From NCBI GenBank assembly GCA_964569795.1, contig CAZMVB010000003.1:151869-215868 (forward strand): 64,000 bases of DNA, given 5' to 3'. Shown here in pieces: positions 25,392 through 35,720 of this stretch (positions are counted from its first letter, which is position 1; every line of letters starts with the position of its first letter). Position numbers and translations under genes: made by a program. The stretch is from JAHJDS01 sp964569795 (GTDB lineage Bacteria > Desulfobacterota > Desulfarculia > Desulfarculales > JAHJDS01). The notes beneath the pieces are model-generated. The model had not been told where the DNA came from and searched no databases. It saw only the letters and a program-made list of their open reading frames with translations.

Positions 25392-26197
25392 CGCTTCCGT
25401 CTCTTGTAGTGCTTGACGTCGCGGTAGGAGCGGCGGCCGCCGACCTCGGTCAGGCCCAGGTAGAATTCCTTGACGTCGGCGTTGTCCCGAAGTTTCTCGA
25501 CCGTGTCGTCCAGGACGATCTTGCCGTTTTCCATGACGTAGCCGTGGTCGGCGATGGTCAGGGCCATCCGGGCGTTCTGCTCGACCAGCAGGACGGTCTT
25601 GCCCTCCTCGCGATTGATGCGGCGGATGATCTCGAAGATCTCGGAGACCAGCAAGGGGGCCAGCCCCAGCGAGGGCTCGTCGAGCATGATCAGCCGGGCG
25701 TCGGCCATCATCGCCCGGCCGATGACCAGCATCTGCTGCTCGCCCCCGGAGAGGTATCCGGCCAGGACCTTGCCCCGCTCCTTGAGGCGGGGGAAGTAGT
25801 GCATCACCCGCTCCCGGGTGTTTTTGATCCGGGACTTGTTCCGGACGGTGGCCGTGGCCGCGATCAGGTTTTCCTCGACGGTCAACTCGTCAAAGACCCG
25901 GCGGCCCTCCATGACCTGGAAGATGCCCTTGCGGACGATCTTCTCCGGGTCCAGGTTGGTGATGTCCTTGCCCTGGAAGGTGATGTTGCCGTCGGTGACC
26001 TCGCCTTCCTCGGTCTTCAAGAGGCCGCTGATGGCCTTGAGGGTCGTCGTCTTGCCGGCGCCGTTGGCCCCCAGCAGGGCCACGATCTGGCCCTCCTTGA
26101 CCTCGAGGCTCATCCCCTTGAGGACCAGGATGACGTCGTCATAGACGACCTCGATGTTGTTGACCGACAGCAGGACGGCCGTGTCTTCCGCGGACAC
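25379..26197 (-). CDS. livF: Liv-type ABC transporter ATPase LivF (copy 2)
   Basis: 272 residues. Walker A GANGAGKT, QVMEGRRVFDELTVEENL, signature LSGGEQQMLVIGRAM, Walker B RLIMLDEPSLGLAP, VEQNARMAL. It ends with the basic tail KHYKRRKRWLT as in copy 1. Second-transporter operon, 54 bp after the binding-protein gene. Confidence 0.93.
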   Translation of the reverse strand: MSAEDTAVLLSVNNIEVVYDDVILVLKGMSLEVKEGQIVALLGANGAGKTTTLKAISGLLKTEEGEVTDGNITFQGKDITNLDPEKIVRKGIFQVMEGRRVFDELTVEENLIAATATVRNKSRIKNTRERVMHYFPRLKERGKVLAGYLSGGEQQMLVIGRAMMADARLIMLDEPSLGLAPLLVSEIFEIIRRINREEGKTVLLVEQNARMALTIADHGYVMENGKIVLDDTVEKLRDNADVKEFYLGLTEVGGRRSYRDVKHYKRRKRWLT

Positions 26198-26251
26198 TTC
26201 AGATCCTCTGGTTGGTCCCGGGGACGCCGGCGGCGTCCCCGGGAGAGGTGG

Positions 26252-27448
26252 TTACTTGCCGAAGTACCTCATGTCGCTGCGCTTGAGGCAGATCGGCCTG
26301 CCCGTGCGCACGATCCGGCCCCTCTTGATCACCCACACCGGGCAGCACATCGAGGCCCGGTGGTCGGTGGCGGTGTAGGTGATCGGCATGGCCAGGCCGC
26401 CGGTGGAGAAGTTCCTGAGCTTCTCCAGCTGGGCCCGGACGCCGGCCGGGGTCAGCTTGCCGGCCTTGTCGGCCTTCCGGAGGGCCTCGGCGATGACCAG
26501 GACGTTGACCCAGCCCTCGACGTACACCGCCGAGCCATGGAAGCCGGGACGATGCTTCTTGACCCAGGCGACGATCTTCTTCATGCCGCGGACCTTGGCC
26601 CCGTAGGGGGCGAAGGGCTGCATGCCGTAGGTGCCGTTGGCCGCCGGACCGGCCAGACGGATGAGCGACTCCTCGAAGTTGCGGATGTTGGAGATGAACC
26701 GGGTCTTGATCCCCAGCCGCCGGGCGTCCTTGAAGATGACCGCGCCGTTCATGGCCGTGGTGGTGACGTAGGCGAAGTCGGGCTTGTCGCGGCGCATGTT
26801 GATCAACTGGGTGGTGGCGCTGGTGGTCGGCCAGTTGATGACCTGGTCGCTGACGACCTTGATCTTGAGCCGCTTGGCGAAGTCCTTGCAGACCTTGAGG
26901 ATGTCGCGGCCGTACTTGTTGTCCGGGTACAGGTAGGCGATCCGGGGCATGCGCTTCTTCTTCCAGTGCTTCCGGATCCAGACCAGGGCGATGCGGCCCA
27001 TGGCCGAATAGGACGGGCCCACGAAGAAGGAGAAGGGCGTCTTCTTGGGATTCTGCATCTTGGCCGTGAACGAGGCCCCCAGGGTGGCCACGCCGTCGGC
27101 GATGATCTTCTTGCGCAGGGCCATGGTCGTGCCCGTGGACTGGATGTAGAGACCCAGGACCTTTTCCCCGCTGACCAGGCTGTTGTATCCGGCCACGCCG
27201 CGGCTGATCTTGTAGCCGTCATCGATGACGATCAGCTGCAGGGGCCGGCCGTTGATGCCGCCGTGCTGGTTGATCCAGGCGGCGGCGTCCTGCTGTCCCA
27301 CGGCCTGCTGCTTGCCCCAGTCCGAGGTGGGGCCCGAGAGGTCGATGAGCACGCCCCACTTGACGGGCGGCTTGGCCGCCGAGGCCGGCCCCGCCAGGGC
27401 CATCGCCAGCGCCATCAGCACCGCCAGCACCAAAACCATTCGTTTCAT
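26252..27448 (-). CDS. ABC transporter substrate-binding protein, Liv/aromatic-acid type (copy 2)
   Basis: 398 residues with a clear signal peptide (MKRMVLVLAVLMALAMALAGPASAA) and type I binding-protein fold: VKWGVLIDLSGPTSDWGKQQ, QLIVIDDGYKISRG, AYLYPDNKYGRDILKVC. Same class as 16514-17719 but clearly divergent. Ligand unknown; the neighbouring acyl-CoA synthetase argues for a carboxylic acid. Confidence 0.9.
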   Translation of the reverse strand: MKRMVLVLAVLMALAMALAGPASAAKPPVKWGVLIDLSGPTSDWGKQQAVGQQDAAAWINQHGGINGRPLQLIVIDDGYKISRGVAGYNSLVSGEKVLGLYIQSTGTTMALRKKIIADGVATLGASFTAKMQNPKKTPFSFFVGPSYSAMGRIALVWIRKHWKKKRMPRIAYLYPDNKYGRDILKVCKDFAKRLKIKVVSDQVINWPTTSATTQLINMRRDKPDFAYVTTTAMNGAVIFKDARRLGIKTRFISNIRNFEESLIRLAGPAANGTYGMQPFAPYGAKVRGMKKIVAWVKKHRPGFHGSAVYVEGWVNVLVIAEALRKADKAGKLTPAGVRAQLEKLRNFSTGGLAMPITYTATDHRASMCCPVWVIKRGRIVRTGRPICLKRSDMRYFGK

Positions 27449-27526
27449 GTTCTCCCCCTGTCTTAGGTTGCTTGGCTTATGAAACCGGGGTCGTTTCCCG
27501 AACCGGCTTCGCCAGGTTAGATTAAC

Positions 27527-28588
27527 CTAATAACTGAACGGCCACAACTTCCAATACGAGCGCACCGTCCGCCATCGGGCGGCCAGCCCGTCGGGCTCGA
27601 AGATCAGAAAGGCGATGATGATCCCCCCGAAGATGATCTCCTTGACCGAGGCCGGGTTGGAGATGATGTTCAGGAGCCCCGGCCACCAGATGGGGACAAT
27701 CATCGCCCCCCAGTCCAGGCTCCGTTCCAGGACCACGACGAAGGTCGCCCCGAAGATCGCCCCCGTGACGCTGCCCAGGCCGCCGATGATGATCATCGCC
27801 AGGTACTCGATCGAGTAGCCGATGGTGAACTGCTCCCAGCTGATGGACTCGATGTAGTGGGCGAAAAGGGAGCCGGCCACCCCGGCGAAAAAGGAACTGA
27901 CGGCAAAGGACATCAGCCGGTACTTGAACAGATTGACCCCGATCACCTCGGCGGCCAGGTACCGGTCCCGGACGGCGATGAAGGCCCGGCCGGTCCGGGA
28001 GCGGACCAGGTTCTTGGTGGCCCAGGTGGCCAGGACGACCACGACCAGGACCAGGTAGTAGTAGGCCAGGGGATTGGTGTTGGGGTTGATGGTCCAGGGG
28101 CCGATGGCGGCGTGGGGCACGTCCATGGCCTCGGTGCCCCCGGTCAGGGCCGGCATTCGCCGGATGGCGAACAGGATGATGAACTGGGCGGCGATGGTCG
28201 CCAGGGCCAGGTACAGCCCCCGCAGCCGCAGCGAGGGGAGGCCGAAGACCAGGCCCACGGTGGCCGCCATCAGCCCGGCGGCGGGCAGGGCCACCAGGAA
28301 GGGCACGCCCAGCTTGGCCGTCAGGATGGCCGAGGTGTAGGCCCCCACGGCGATGAACGCCCCGTGGCCCAGCGAGATCTGGCCGGTGTAGCCGGTCAGG
28401 ATGTTCAGGCCGTGGACGGCGATGATGATGATCCCCAGCTTGATCAGTTCCATCTGGATGTACTTGGACAGCAGGGGAGGGACGAAGACGCAGGCCGCCA
28501 GGAAGAGGGTCAGCCAGAACCAGACGAACTTGGTCTGGAAGATCCGCTCGTCGCTGCGGTAGGTCTCGTGAAACAGTCCGGCCGGCAT
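27527..28588 (-). CDS. livM: Liv-type ABC permease LivM (copy 2)
   Basis: 353 residues, about nine hydrophobic segments. GLNILTGYTGQISLGHGAFIAVGAYT, LPSLRLRGLYLALATIAAQF and GRAFIAVRDRYLAAEVIGV are the diagnostic motifs. It ends FEPDGLAARWRTVRSYWKLW, typical of LivM. Downstream of livH by 53 bp. Confidence 0.93.
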   Translation of the reverse strand: MPAGLFHETYRSDERIFQTKFVWFWLTLFLAACVFVPPLLSKYIQMELIKLGIIIIAVHGLNILTGYTGQISLGHGAFIAVGAYTSAILTAKLGVPFLVALPAAGLMAATVGLVFGLPSLRLRGLYLALATIAAQFIILFAIRRMPALTGGTEAMDVPHAAIGPWTINPNTNPLAYYYLVLVVVVLATWATKNLVRSRTGRAFIAVRDRYLAAEVIGVNLFKYRLMSFAVSSFFAGVAGSLFAHYIESISWEQFTIGYSIEYLAMIIIGGLGSVTGAIFGATFVVVLERSLDWGAMIVPIWWPGLLNIISNPASVKEIIFGGIIIAFLIFEPDGLAARWRTVRSYWKLWPFSY

Positions 28589-28641
28589 GGTTAGTCCTTT
28601 GCCTGGTTACGCCCGCAGGTCGGGGAACGTTCCCTTCGCCC

Positions 28642-29676
28642 TCACACCCGCTCGATCTCCTTGGTGCCAAACAGGCCGTAGGGCTTGATGATCAGCACCA
28701 GCACCAGGATCACGAACGGGGCCACCTCCTTGACCGCCGGGATGAACCGGTCCAGGTAACCGCCGCCGATCTCCTCGAGGACGCCGACCGACACCCCGCC
28801 GATGATCGCCCCCAGGATCGAGTCCAGCCCGCCGAAGATGACCGCCGGCAGGCACTTCAGCCCGAACTCGGCCAGGGGCAGGCCGACGCCGATCTTGAAG
28901 GAGATGATGATCCCGCCGATGGCGCTGACCACGGCCGAGATGCACCAGCTGATGGCGAACACCCGTTTCACCGAGATGCCCATGCTCTGGGCGGCCTGCT
29001 GGTCGTTGGCCGTGGCCCGCATATAGACCCCGGTTCGCGAGTACTTGAAGAACAGGGTGAACAGGATCAGCAGGGCGATGGCCAGGGCGATGGTCAGGGT
29101 CTCGACCAGGCTGAAGTAAACCCCGCCGACGTTGATCGGCGTCATGGGGAACACCTGGGGGAACTGCTTGATGTCGTTGCCCCAGCGCGTGATCAGTCCG
29201 CCCCTGATGACGTAGCCCAGCCCGATGGTGACCATGATCACGGCGATGATCGGCTCCCCGATCATCGGCCGCAGGATCACCCGCTCGATGACCAGGCCCA
29301 AGACGATGCAGACGAGCATGGTCATCCCGAAGGCGATGATGAACGGCAGGTGCAGCTCGACCATGACCGCCAGGCAGACGTAGGCCCCGACCATCAGGAA
29401 CTCGCCCTGGGCCAGGTTCAGGATCGAGGTGGCCTTGTAGATCAAGACGAAGCCCAGGGCCACCAGGGCGTAGATCGAGCCGACCACCAGGCCCGAGTTG
29501 CAGAACTGGAGCAGGTCCCGCAGCCAGTCGGCGAACTGCCACGGCTGGGCCGCGGCCGCGGCCACGATCCCCGGGTCGCCGCCCTGGACCAGGCCCCAGA
29601 AACCGACCATCGCCCCGGACAGGGGGCTGGCACTGACGCCCGTCACCAAATGGATGAATGCCGCAGCTTCGACCAT
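28642..29676 (-). CDS. livH: Liv-type ABC permease LivH (copy 2)
   Basis: About 344 residues. LVVGSIYALVALGFVLIYKATSI, LNLAQGEFLMVGAYVCLAVM, MRATANDQQAAQSMGISVKRV and KCLPAVIFGGLDSILGAIIGG identify LivH. I choose the ATG at 29676, which shares its A with the stop TGA of the acyl-CoA synthetase (TGATG); the frame is open further upstream only inside that gene. This gives an N-terminal extension of about 60 residues before the conserved core, so an internal start is possible. Confidence 0.88.
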   Translation of the reverse strand: MVEAAAFIHLVTGVSASPLSGAMVGFWGLVQGGDPGIVAAAAAQPWQFADWLRDLLQFCNSGLVVGSIYALVALGFVLIYKATSILNLAQGEFLMVGAYVCLAVMVELHLPFIIAFGMTMLVCIVLGLVIERVILRPMIGEPIIAVIMVTIGLGYVIRGGLITRWGNDIKQFPQVFPMTPINVGGVYFSLVETLTIALAIALLILFTLFFKYSRTGVYMRATANDQQAAQSMGISVKRVFAISWCISAVVSAIGGIIISFKIGVGLPLAEFGLKCLPAVIFGGLDSILGAIIGGVSVGVLEEIGGGYLDRFIPAVKEVAPFVILVLVLIIKPYGLFGTKEIERV

Positions 29677-31640
29677 CACTTGCCCCGACGCCGCCACCGG
29701 CGTTTGGCCCGCCGGCCGGCGTAGTAGTCGTCGTCCCGCATGGTTCGTATCTGGAGGTCCGTCCTGAGGGTGGCCGTCCGTCCGTCCTGGTAGCGGATGA
29801 CGCTCTCGATGGGCACGGACCCGGCCTCGGTGTACAGGGCGTCGATCTCGCGCTCGTACTTCTGGTTGATGAAGTTGCGCCGCAGCTTCTTGGTCCGGGT
29901 CAGCTCCTCGTCGTCCGGGTCCAGTTCCTTGTAGAGCAGCAGGAAGCGCGTGATCCGGGCCGAGTCGGGCAGGGCGCTGTTGACCCGGAAGACCTCGTCC
30001 TCGATCAGGTCGTACACCTCTGGCTTGGCCGCCAGGTCGGTGTAGGTGGTGTAGGAGATGCGGCGGTCCTCGGCCCACTTGCCGGTGTGCTTGTAGTCGA
30101 TGCAGATCATGGCCGTGACAAAGGGGCGCTCGTGGCCCAGGACCACGGCCTCGACCACGTAGGGGCAGAACTTGAGCTTGTTCTCGATGAACATGGGCGA
30201 GAACTTCTCGCCCGACTCCAGGACCATCAGGTCCTTGACCCGGTCGATGCAGACCAGGTGGCCGGCCTCGGTGAAGTAGCCGGCGTCCCCCGAGTGGAGC
30301 CAGCCGTCCTTGATGGTCTCGGCCGTGGCCGCCTCGTTCTTGTAGTAGCCCAGAAACAGCCCCGGGCCGCGGCTGACGATCTCGCCGTCAGCGGTGATCT
30401 GGACCTCGCAGCCGGGGACGGGCGGGCCGACCGAGTCGAAGTTGATGTCCCCGGTGCGGTGGATGGTCGAGTAGCCGCTGATCTCGGTCTGGCCGTAGAT
30501 CTGCTTGAGATTCACCCCCAGGGCGTGGAAGAAGCGGAAGACGTCCGGTCCCAGGGCCGCCCCGCCGGTGATGGCGCTCTTGACGTTGGAGAAGCCGAGG
30601 CGGTCCCGGAGGGCCCGGAAGAGGCCGGTGTAGGCCAGGCCGTAGAGGACCTTCCAGGTCAGGGGCGGCCGCTGCTTGGCGAACTTGAAGTCGGCCCAGC
30701 GGTAGCCGATGGGCAGGCACACCTGGTAGATGATCCGCTTGAACCACGAGGCGTCCAGGTGCTTGACCATCACCTGCCGGGAAAGGGCCTCCCAGACCCG
30801 GGGGGCGGCCACGACCAGCTCGGGGCCGATCTCGTACAGGTCGGCCATGGCCGTCTCGGGCTCCTCGGGGAAGTTGACCGTGTAGCCCACTTCCAGGGCC
30901 GAATAGACGGCCATCATCTGCTCGACGATCCAGGGCAGGGGCACGAAGGACAGATACTGATCGGCCGGGGTGCGCGGGTCGGCCTCGTTGAGGTAGGCGG
31001 CCATGGACAGGACGCCGTGGTGGGTCAGCATCGAGCCCTTGGGGTCGCCGGTCGTCCCCGAGGTGTAGCAGATCAGGGCCAGCCGCTCGGGCGACAGCTT
31101 CTCCAGGAGGGCGTCATAGGCCCGGGGGTCCGACTCCAGGATCCGGCGGCCCCGGGCGTAAACCTCCTCGATGTCCGTGAGGAGCGGGGACTCGTAATCC
31201 CAGAGGCCCTTGGGGTCGGTGTAGATCACCCGCTCGATCCGGGGCAGGTCGTCCTTCATGTCCAGGATCTTGTCCACCTGCTCCTGGTCCTCGGCGATGA
31301 CGATCCGGGCGTCCGAGTGGTTGATGATGAACTTGACCTCGGCCAGGATCGAGTCCTGATAGACCCCCACCGGCACCACGCCCAGGGACTGGGCGGCCAG
31401 CTCGGAGAAGAGCCACTCGGGCCGGTTGTCGCCGATGACGGCCAGCTTCTCGTCCGGGACCAGCCCCAGGTCCATCAGCCCCAGGGCCAGCTCGGCGACC
31501 CGGTCCTGGTAATCGGCCCAGGTGAACTTCTGCCACAGGCCGAATTCCTTCTCCCGGAGGGCCACCCGGCGGTGGCCGAAGGTCTGGGCGTTGCGCCTCA
31601 GCAGGTGGGGCAGGGTGGTCTTGTTATCGGTGGCGGCCAC
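29676..31640 (-). CDS. AMP-forming long-chain acyl-CoA synthetase (copy 2)
   Basis: 654 residues. P-loop ICYTSGTTGDPKGSML, A5 IYGQTEISGY, WLHSGDAGYFTEAGHLVCIDRVKD, and a C-terminal part with ELTRTKKLRRNFI containing Lys residues. All motifs missing from the 23805 protein are intact here. It lies between livG and livH of the second transporter, the counterpart of 19330-21132. Confidence 0.92.
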   Translation of the reverse strand: MAATDNKTTLPHLLRRNAQTFGHRRVALREKEFGLWQKFTWADYQDRVAELALGLMDLGLVPDEKLAVIGDNRPEWLFSELAAQSLGVVPVGVYQDSILAEVKFIINHSDARIVIAEDQEQVDKILDMKDDLPRIERVIYTDPKGLWDYESPLLTDIEEVYARGRRILESDPRAYDALLEKLSPERLALICYTSGTTGDPKGSMLTHHGVLSMAAYLNEADPRTPADQYLSFVPLPWIVEQMMAVYSALEVGYTVNFPEEPETAMADLYEIGPELVVAAPRVWEALSRQVMVKHLDASWFKRIIYQVCLPIGYRWADFKFAKQRPPLTWKVLYGLAYTGLFRALRDRLGFSNVKSAITGGAALGPDVFRFFHALGVNLKQIYGQTEISGYSTIHRTGDINFDSVGPPVPGCEVQITADGEIVSRGPGLFLGYYKNEAATAETIKDGWLHSGDAGYFTEAGHLVCIDRVKDLMVLESGEKFSPMFIENKLKFCPYVVEAVVLGHERPFVTAMICIDYKHTGKWAEDRRISYTTYTDLAAKPEVYDLIEDEVFRVNSALPDSARITRFLLLYKELDPDDEELTRTKKLRRNFINQKYEREIDALYTEAGSVPIESVIRYQDGRTATLRTDLQIRTMRDDDYYAGRRAKRRWRRRGK

Positions 31641-31646
31641 GACGGC

Positions 31647-32447
<801 letters not shown>

Positions 32448-32577
32448 TTACCCTCCTTGTTCCCCCGCCCCCGGAAGGGCAAAAATAATGCCAGCCGCGG
32501 TCGCTGGGCAACATGCCGGGATATCAGCTAAAATTCTTGGTCCCCCCCGCCTTCGCCCCGGCCGGGGCGCCGAGGCG

Positions 32578-32593
32578 GCAAGCCTCTTGCCAA
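32578..32593 (-). promoter_or_regulatory. Sigma54 (-24/-12) promoter-like motif for the second transporter operon
   Basis: On the minus strand the sequence TTGGCAAGAGGCTTGC has GG and GC exactly ten bases apart and matches most of the sigma54 consensus (TGGCAC-N5-TTGC). It points at livG (start 32447), leaving a leader of about 120 nt. The adjacent upstream genes encode a sigma54 activator and kinase. Caution: the core is itself a palindrome (GGCAAG-AGG-CTTGCC), so it could be a hairpin instead. Confidence 0.45.
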
Positions 32594-32620
32594 CCAGGGG
32601 TAAAGAATTTTGCCACCCCG

Positions 32621-32645
32621 CCGGGCCCGGTCTTGACCGGCCCGG
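32621..32645 (-). terminator. Hairpin after the sigma54 activator gene
   Basis: CCGGG(C)CCGGTC (32621-32632) pairs with GACCGGCCCGG (32635-32645), an 11-bp stem with one bulge, 8 bp past the activator stop codon. On the minus strand it is followed by GGGGTGGCAAAATTCTTT. A 9-bp inverted repeat AAAATTCTT (32530-32538) / AAGAATTTT (32603-32611) brackets the sigma54-like motif. Confidence 0.45.
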
Positions 32646-32652
32646 GGCGTGG

Positions 32653-34011
32653 TCAGGCCGAGCGCTTCAGGCCGTAGCGGGCGATCCGCTTGCGGAGCGT
32701 CGGCCGGGACACGCCCAGCACCCGGGCGGTGACGGTGATGTTCCAGTCGTGGTTGTACAGGGCGTTGGTGATGTGCTCCTGCTCGACCTCGTCCAGGGTG
32801 CGCGGCTTGTCCAGCTCGGACCGGGCCGGGCCGGCGCCGCTCAGGGCGGCGGCCACGGCCTCGCCCAGGAGGACCGGACCCCGGGATTCCAGGGCGGCCT
32901 TGGTCAGGACGTTCTTGAGTTCGCGGACGTTGCCCGGCCAGGGATGGTCCCGAAGCCGGTCCAGGGCCTCGTCCTCGACCCGGTCCACCCGGGTGTGGAG
33001 ATCGTTGTTGATCAGGCCCAGGAAATAGTGGACCAGCCGGGACAGGTCGTCCAGGCGCTGGCGCAGGGGCGGGAGGTCGATGCCGACCACCTTGAGCCGG
33101 AACAGGAGGTCCTGCCGGAAACGGCCCCGCTGGACCATCTCGCCCAGGTCCTGGTTGGTGGCGGCGATGATCCGGGCCTGGGACCGCCGGGTCTTGGTCC
33201 CGCCCACCCGGGTGAACTCGCGGTACTCCAGGAAGCGGAGGAGCTTGGCCTGGAGCGGCAGGGGCAGGTCGCCCACCTCGTCGAAGAAGATGGTGCCCCG
33301 GCCGGCCAGTTCCAGGCGGCCCTTCTTGGTCTCGACCGCCCCGGTGAAGGCCCCCCGTTCGTGGCCGAACAGCTCCGATTCCAGGAGACTGTCCACCAGG
33401 GTGGTGCAATCGACGGTCACGAAGGGCTGGTCCTGGTGGGCCGAGGAGTCGTGGATGACCCGGGCGATCAGCTCCTTGCCCGTCCCGGACTCGCCGGTGA
33501 TCAGGACCGTGGCCCGGTTGCGGGCCAGCAGGCCGATGGTCTTGAAGATGGCGTTCATCTCGGGGGTGTTGCCGACGATCCGGCGGCCCCCGTCGGCCCC
33601 CTGGTCGATCTTGACCACGGGCTGGTGGTTCCGGGTGGCGGCGGCGATGTGCAGGGCCTTGGCCACCACCTCGTCCAGTTCGGCGGCCTTGAGGGGCTTC
33701 TGGATGTAATCATAAGCCCCCAGGCGCATGGCCTCGATGGTCGTTTCCATGTCGTGGAAGGCGGTGATCATGATCACCTTGACCTCGGGGTCCTGGCGGG
33801 TGATCTGGCGCAGCAGGTCCAGGCCCGAGGTATCGGGCAGCTTGATGTCCAGGATGATCACCTGGGGCGACCGCTCCCGCCACAGCCGGAGACACTGCCG
33901 GCCGTCGGCGGCGGCGGACACCGCCAGACCGCGCTCGTGGAGAAACATCTCCAGGGACTCCCGGAGGGAGTCGTCGTCCTCGACCAGTAATATGTTGTCC
34001 GTCACCGCCAT
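32653..34011 (-). CDS. NtrC-family sigma54-dependent response regulator
   Basis: 452 residues. Receiver domain 1-120 with acidic pocket EDDD and phospho-acceptor Asp55 (VIILDIKLPD); AAA+ domain with Walker A GESGTGKE (173-180) and the sigma54-contact loop GAFTGA (220-225), both intact; C-terminal Fis-type HTH (NITVTARVLGVSRPTLRKRI). It should activate sigma54 promoters when phosphorylated by the kinase encoded immediately upstream with a 10-bp overlap. The sigma54-like site downstream of it is the obvious target candidate. Confidence 0.93.
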   Translation of the reverse strand: MAVTDNILLVEDDDSLRESLEMFLHERGLAVSAAADGRQCLRLWRERSPQVIILDIKLPDTSGLDLLRQITRQDPEVKVIMITAFHDMETTIEAMRLGAYDYIQKPLKAAELDEVVAKALHIAAATRNHQPVVKIDQGADGGRRIVGNTPEMNAIFKTIGLLARNRATVLITGESGTGKELIARVIHDSSAHQDQPFVTVDCTTLVDSLLESELFGHERGAFTGAVETKKGRLELAGRGTIFFDEVGDLPLPLQAKLLRFLEYREFTRVGGTKTRRSQARIIAATNQDLGEMVQRGRFRQDLLFRLKVVGIDLPPLRQRLDDLSRLVHYFLGLINNDLHTRVDRVEDEALDRLRDHPWPGNVRELKNVLTKAALESRGPVLLGEAVAAALSGAGPARSELDKPRTLDEVEQEHITNALYNHDWNITVTARVLGVSRPTLRKRIARYGLKRSA

Positions 34012-35591
34012 GGCAATCTCAGGATAAAGGTCGCGCCCAGCCCCGGCCGGCCCTTGACCTCGACGCTTCCCTCGTGGGCCTCCATGATCCGCTTGACGTT
34101 GCTCAGGCCCAGGCCGGTGCCCCGGCTCTTGTTGGTGTAAAACGGGGTGAACAGTTCCTCCCGGCGGGCCGGGTCCAGGCCGGCGCCGTTGTCGTGGACC
34201 CCCAGTTCGACCCGGCGGTCCCCGTCCCGGGCCAGGGCCCGGGTCCAGACGACGATCCGGCCGCCCGGCTCCAGGGCCTCCAGGGCGTTGAGCATCAGAT
34301 TGAGCAGGGCCTGCTCCATCTTGCCGAAGTCGGCCCTCACCAGGGTCGGTTCGGCCGGGTGCCGCTGCCGGATGACCACCTTGGCCTCGGCGGCCTTGGC
34401 CGCCAGCAGGTCCACCACCTCCCGGGCCACCTCGGACAGATCGACCGGGACCAGCTTCAGGCTGAGGGGCCGGCCCGCGTCCAGGAGCTGGTGCAGGATC
34501 GCCTCGAGGCGGGTCAGCTCCCGGACGGTGATCTCCAGCCGGCGGCGGTCGAAGCCTTCCAGATCCAACCGGTCATTCAGGACCATCATGTTCAGGGTGC
34601 AGGTGGCCAGGGGATTGCGGATCTCGTGGGACAGGGAGGCGGCGATGTGGCCCATGTAGGCCATCTTCTCGTGCTCCCTGATCTTGGCCTCCATGGCCTT
34701 CCGAGACGAAATATCCCGGCAGATGCCGATCATGACCGGGCCCTGGCCCAGATCGACGACCCGGTACCGCAGCTCGGTCGCCGCCTCCTCGGGCGGGCAG
34801 CCGGTCCGGGCGTACTCGATCAGGCCGCCCGTGGAGCGTCCGCCCAGGGAGTCGCGCCGCGAGGCGGAGACCTGGTCCCGGCCTTCCGGGGCGACGAAGT
34901 CGGAGAAGGGCCGGCCGACCACCTCGTCCCGGACGGCGCCGTGCATCCGGCTGAAGGCCTGGTTGGCGAAGACCACCCGTTCGCCCTGGACGATCAGGTA
35001 GCCGTCGTTGATCTCGTTGACCAGGGTCTTGTAGCGCCGCTCGCTCTCGGCCAGCTCGGCGGTCCGGACCTGGACCTGGCGTTCCAGGTTCTTGGCGTGG
35101 CGGCGGATCTCGCTCTCGGCCATGTGCTGGAAGTGGTCCGAGAACCGGTGGATGGTGTAGGCCAGCAGGTCGTTGAGGGGGCCGATGCATTCGGCCAGGA
35201 GTCCCAGGCGTCCCTCCTGTTTGAGCCGGCGCAGGACGATGGTCCTGAACAGCTCGAAGGCCCGCTGGACGTCGGACAGGGGAAAGCCGCTCTGGAGGCG
35301 CTTCTGGGTGATGAAGCCGATGAAGTCCTCGAGCAGGTCCCGCCGGTCGGACTCGAGGACCTGGAAGTTGGCCCGGAAGGCCCGGGTCACGGTCTCGTAC
35401 AACTCGCTGGTCAATCGCCGCCGATAGGCCGGGGACAGTCTGGACAGCAGGACGACCCATTCGTCGATGATCTCGTCGCCCCGGTCCTGGAGCCACCGGA
35501 CCAGGCGGACCTGTGACTCCGGGCCGGACGGCTCGACCCGTTTCGGGAGGGCGTCCCGGCGGCCGGTCAGGGCAAACTGAGGCAGCGGCAT
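34002..35591 (-). CDS. PAS-containing sensor histidine kinase
   Basis: 529 residues, no clear membrane helix, so probably cytosolic. N-terminal about 150 residues resemble the RsbR-type N-domain (DEIIDEWVVLLSRLSP ... SDVQRAFELFRTIVL), then a short coiled coil, a PAS domain (YKTLVNEINDGYLIVQGERV), HisKA with His322 in SHEIRNPLA, and HATPase_c with N box (LNLMLNALEAL), DNGAGLD and GTGLGLSNVKR. Partner of the overlapping sigma54 regulator. Signal unknown; a cytosolic metabolite such as an acyl-CoA or acid would fit the context (inference). Confidence 0.92.
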   Translation of the reverse strand: MPLPQFALTGRRDALPKRVEPSGPESQVRLVRWLQDRGDEIIDEWVVLLSRLSPAYRRRLTSELYETVTRAFRANFQVLESDRRDLLEDFIGFITQKRLQSGFPLSDVQRAFELFRTIVLRRLKQEGRLGLLAECIGPLNDLLAYTIHRFSDHFQHMAESEIRRHAKNLERQVQVRTAELAESERRYKTLVNEINDGYLIVQGERVVFANQAFSRMHGAVRDEVVGRPFSDFVAPEGRDQVSASRRDSLGGRSTGGLIEYARTGCPPEEAATELRYRVVDLGQGPVMIGICRDISSRKAMEAKIREHEKMAYMGHIAASLSHEIRNPLATCTLNMMVLNDRLDLEGFDRRRLEITVRELTRLEAILHQLLDAGRPLSLKLVPVDLSEVAREVVDLLAAKAAEAKVVIRQRHPAEPTLVRADFGKMEQALLNLMLNALEALEPGGRIVVWTRALARDGDRRVELGVHDNGAGLDPARREELFTPFYTNKSRGTGLGLSNVKRIMEAHEGSVEVKGRPGLGATFILRLPWR

Positions 35592-35641
35592 GCTCGCATC
35601 CCACCTGTCCCAAGGTCATGCGGGGGAACCGAAAGTGCTAC

Positions 35642-35670
35642 ATTGTAACAGTTCGAGCGGCCGGGGTAAA
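35642..35670 (-). promoter_or_regulatory. Sigma70-type promoter for the kinase-regulator pair
   Basis: Minus strand TTTACC (35670-35665), 17 bp, TACAAT (35647-35642), about 50 bp ahead of the ATG at 35591. Confidence 0.5.
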
Positions 35671-35720
35671 GGGGGGAACGGCCTTTGAAACCGATCGGAC
35701 CGGTCGGGCCGGGCGACCCC

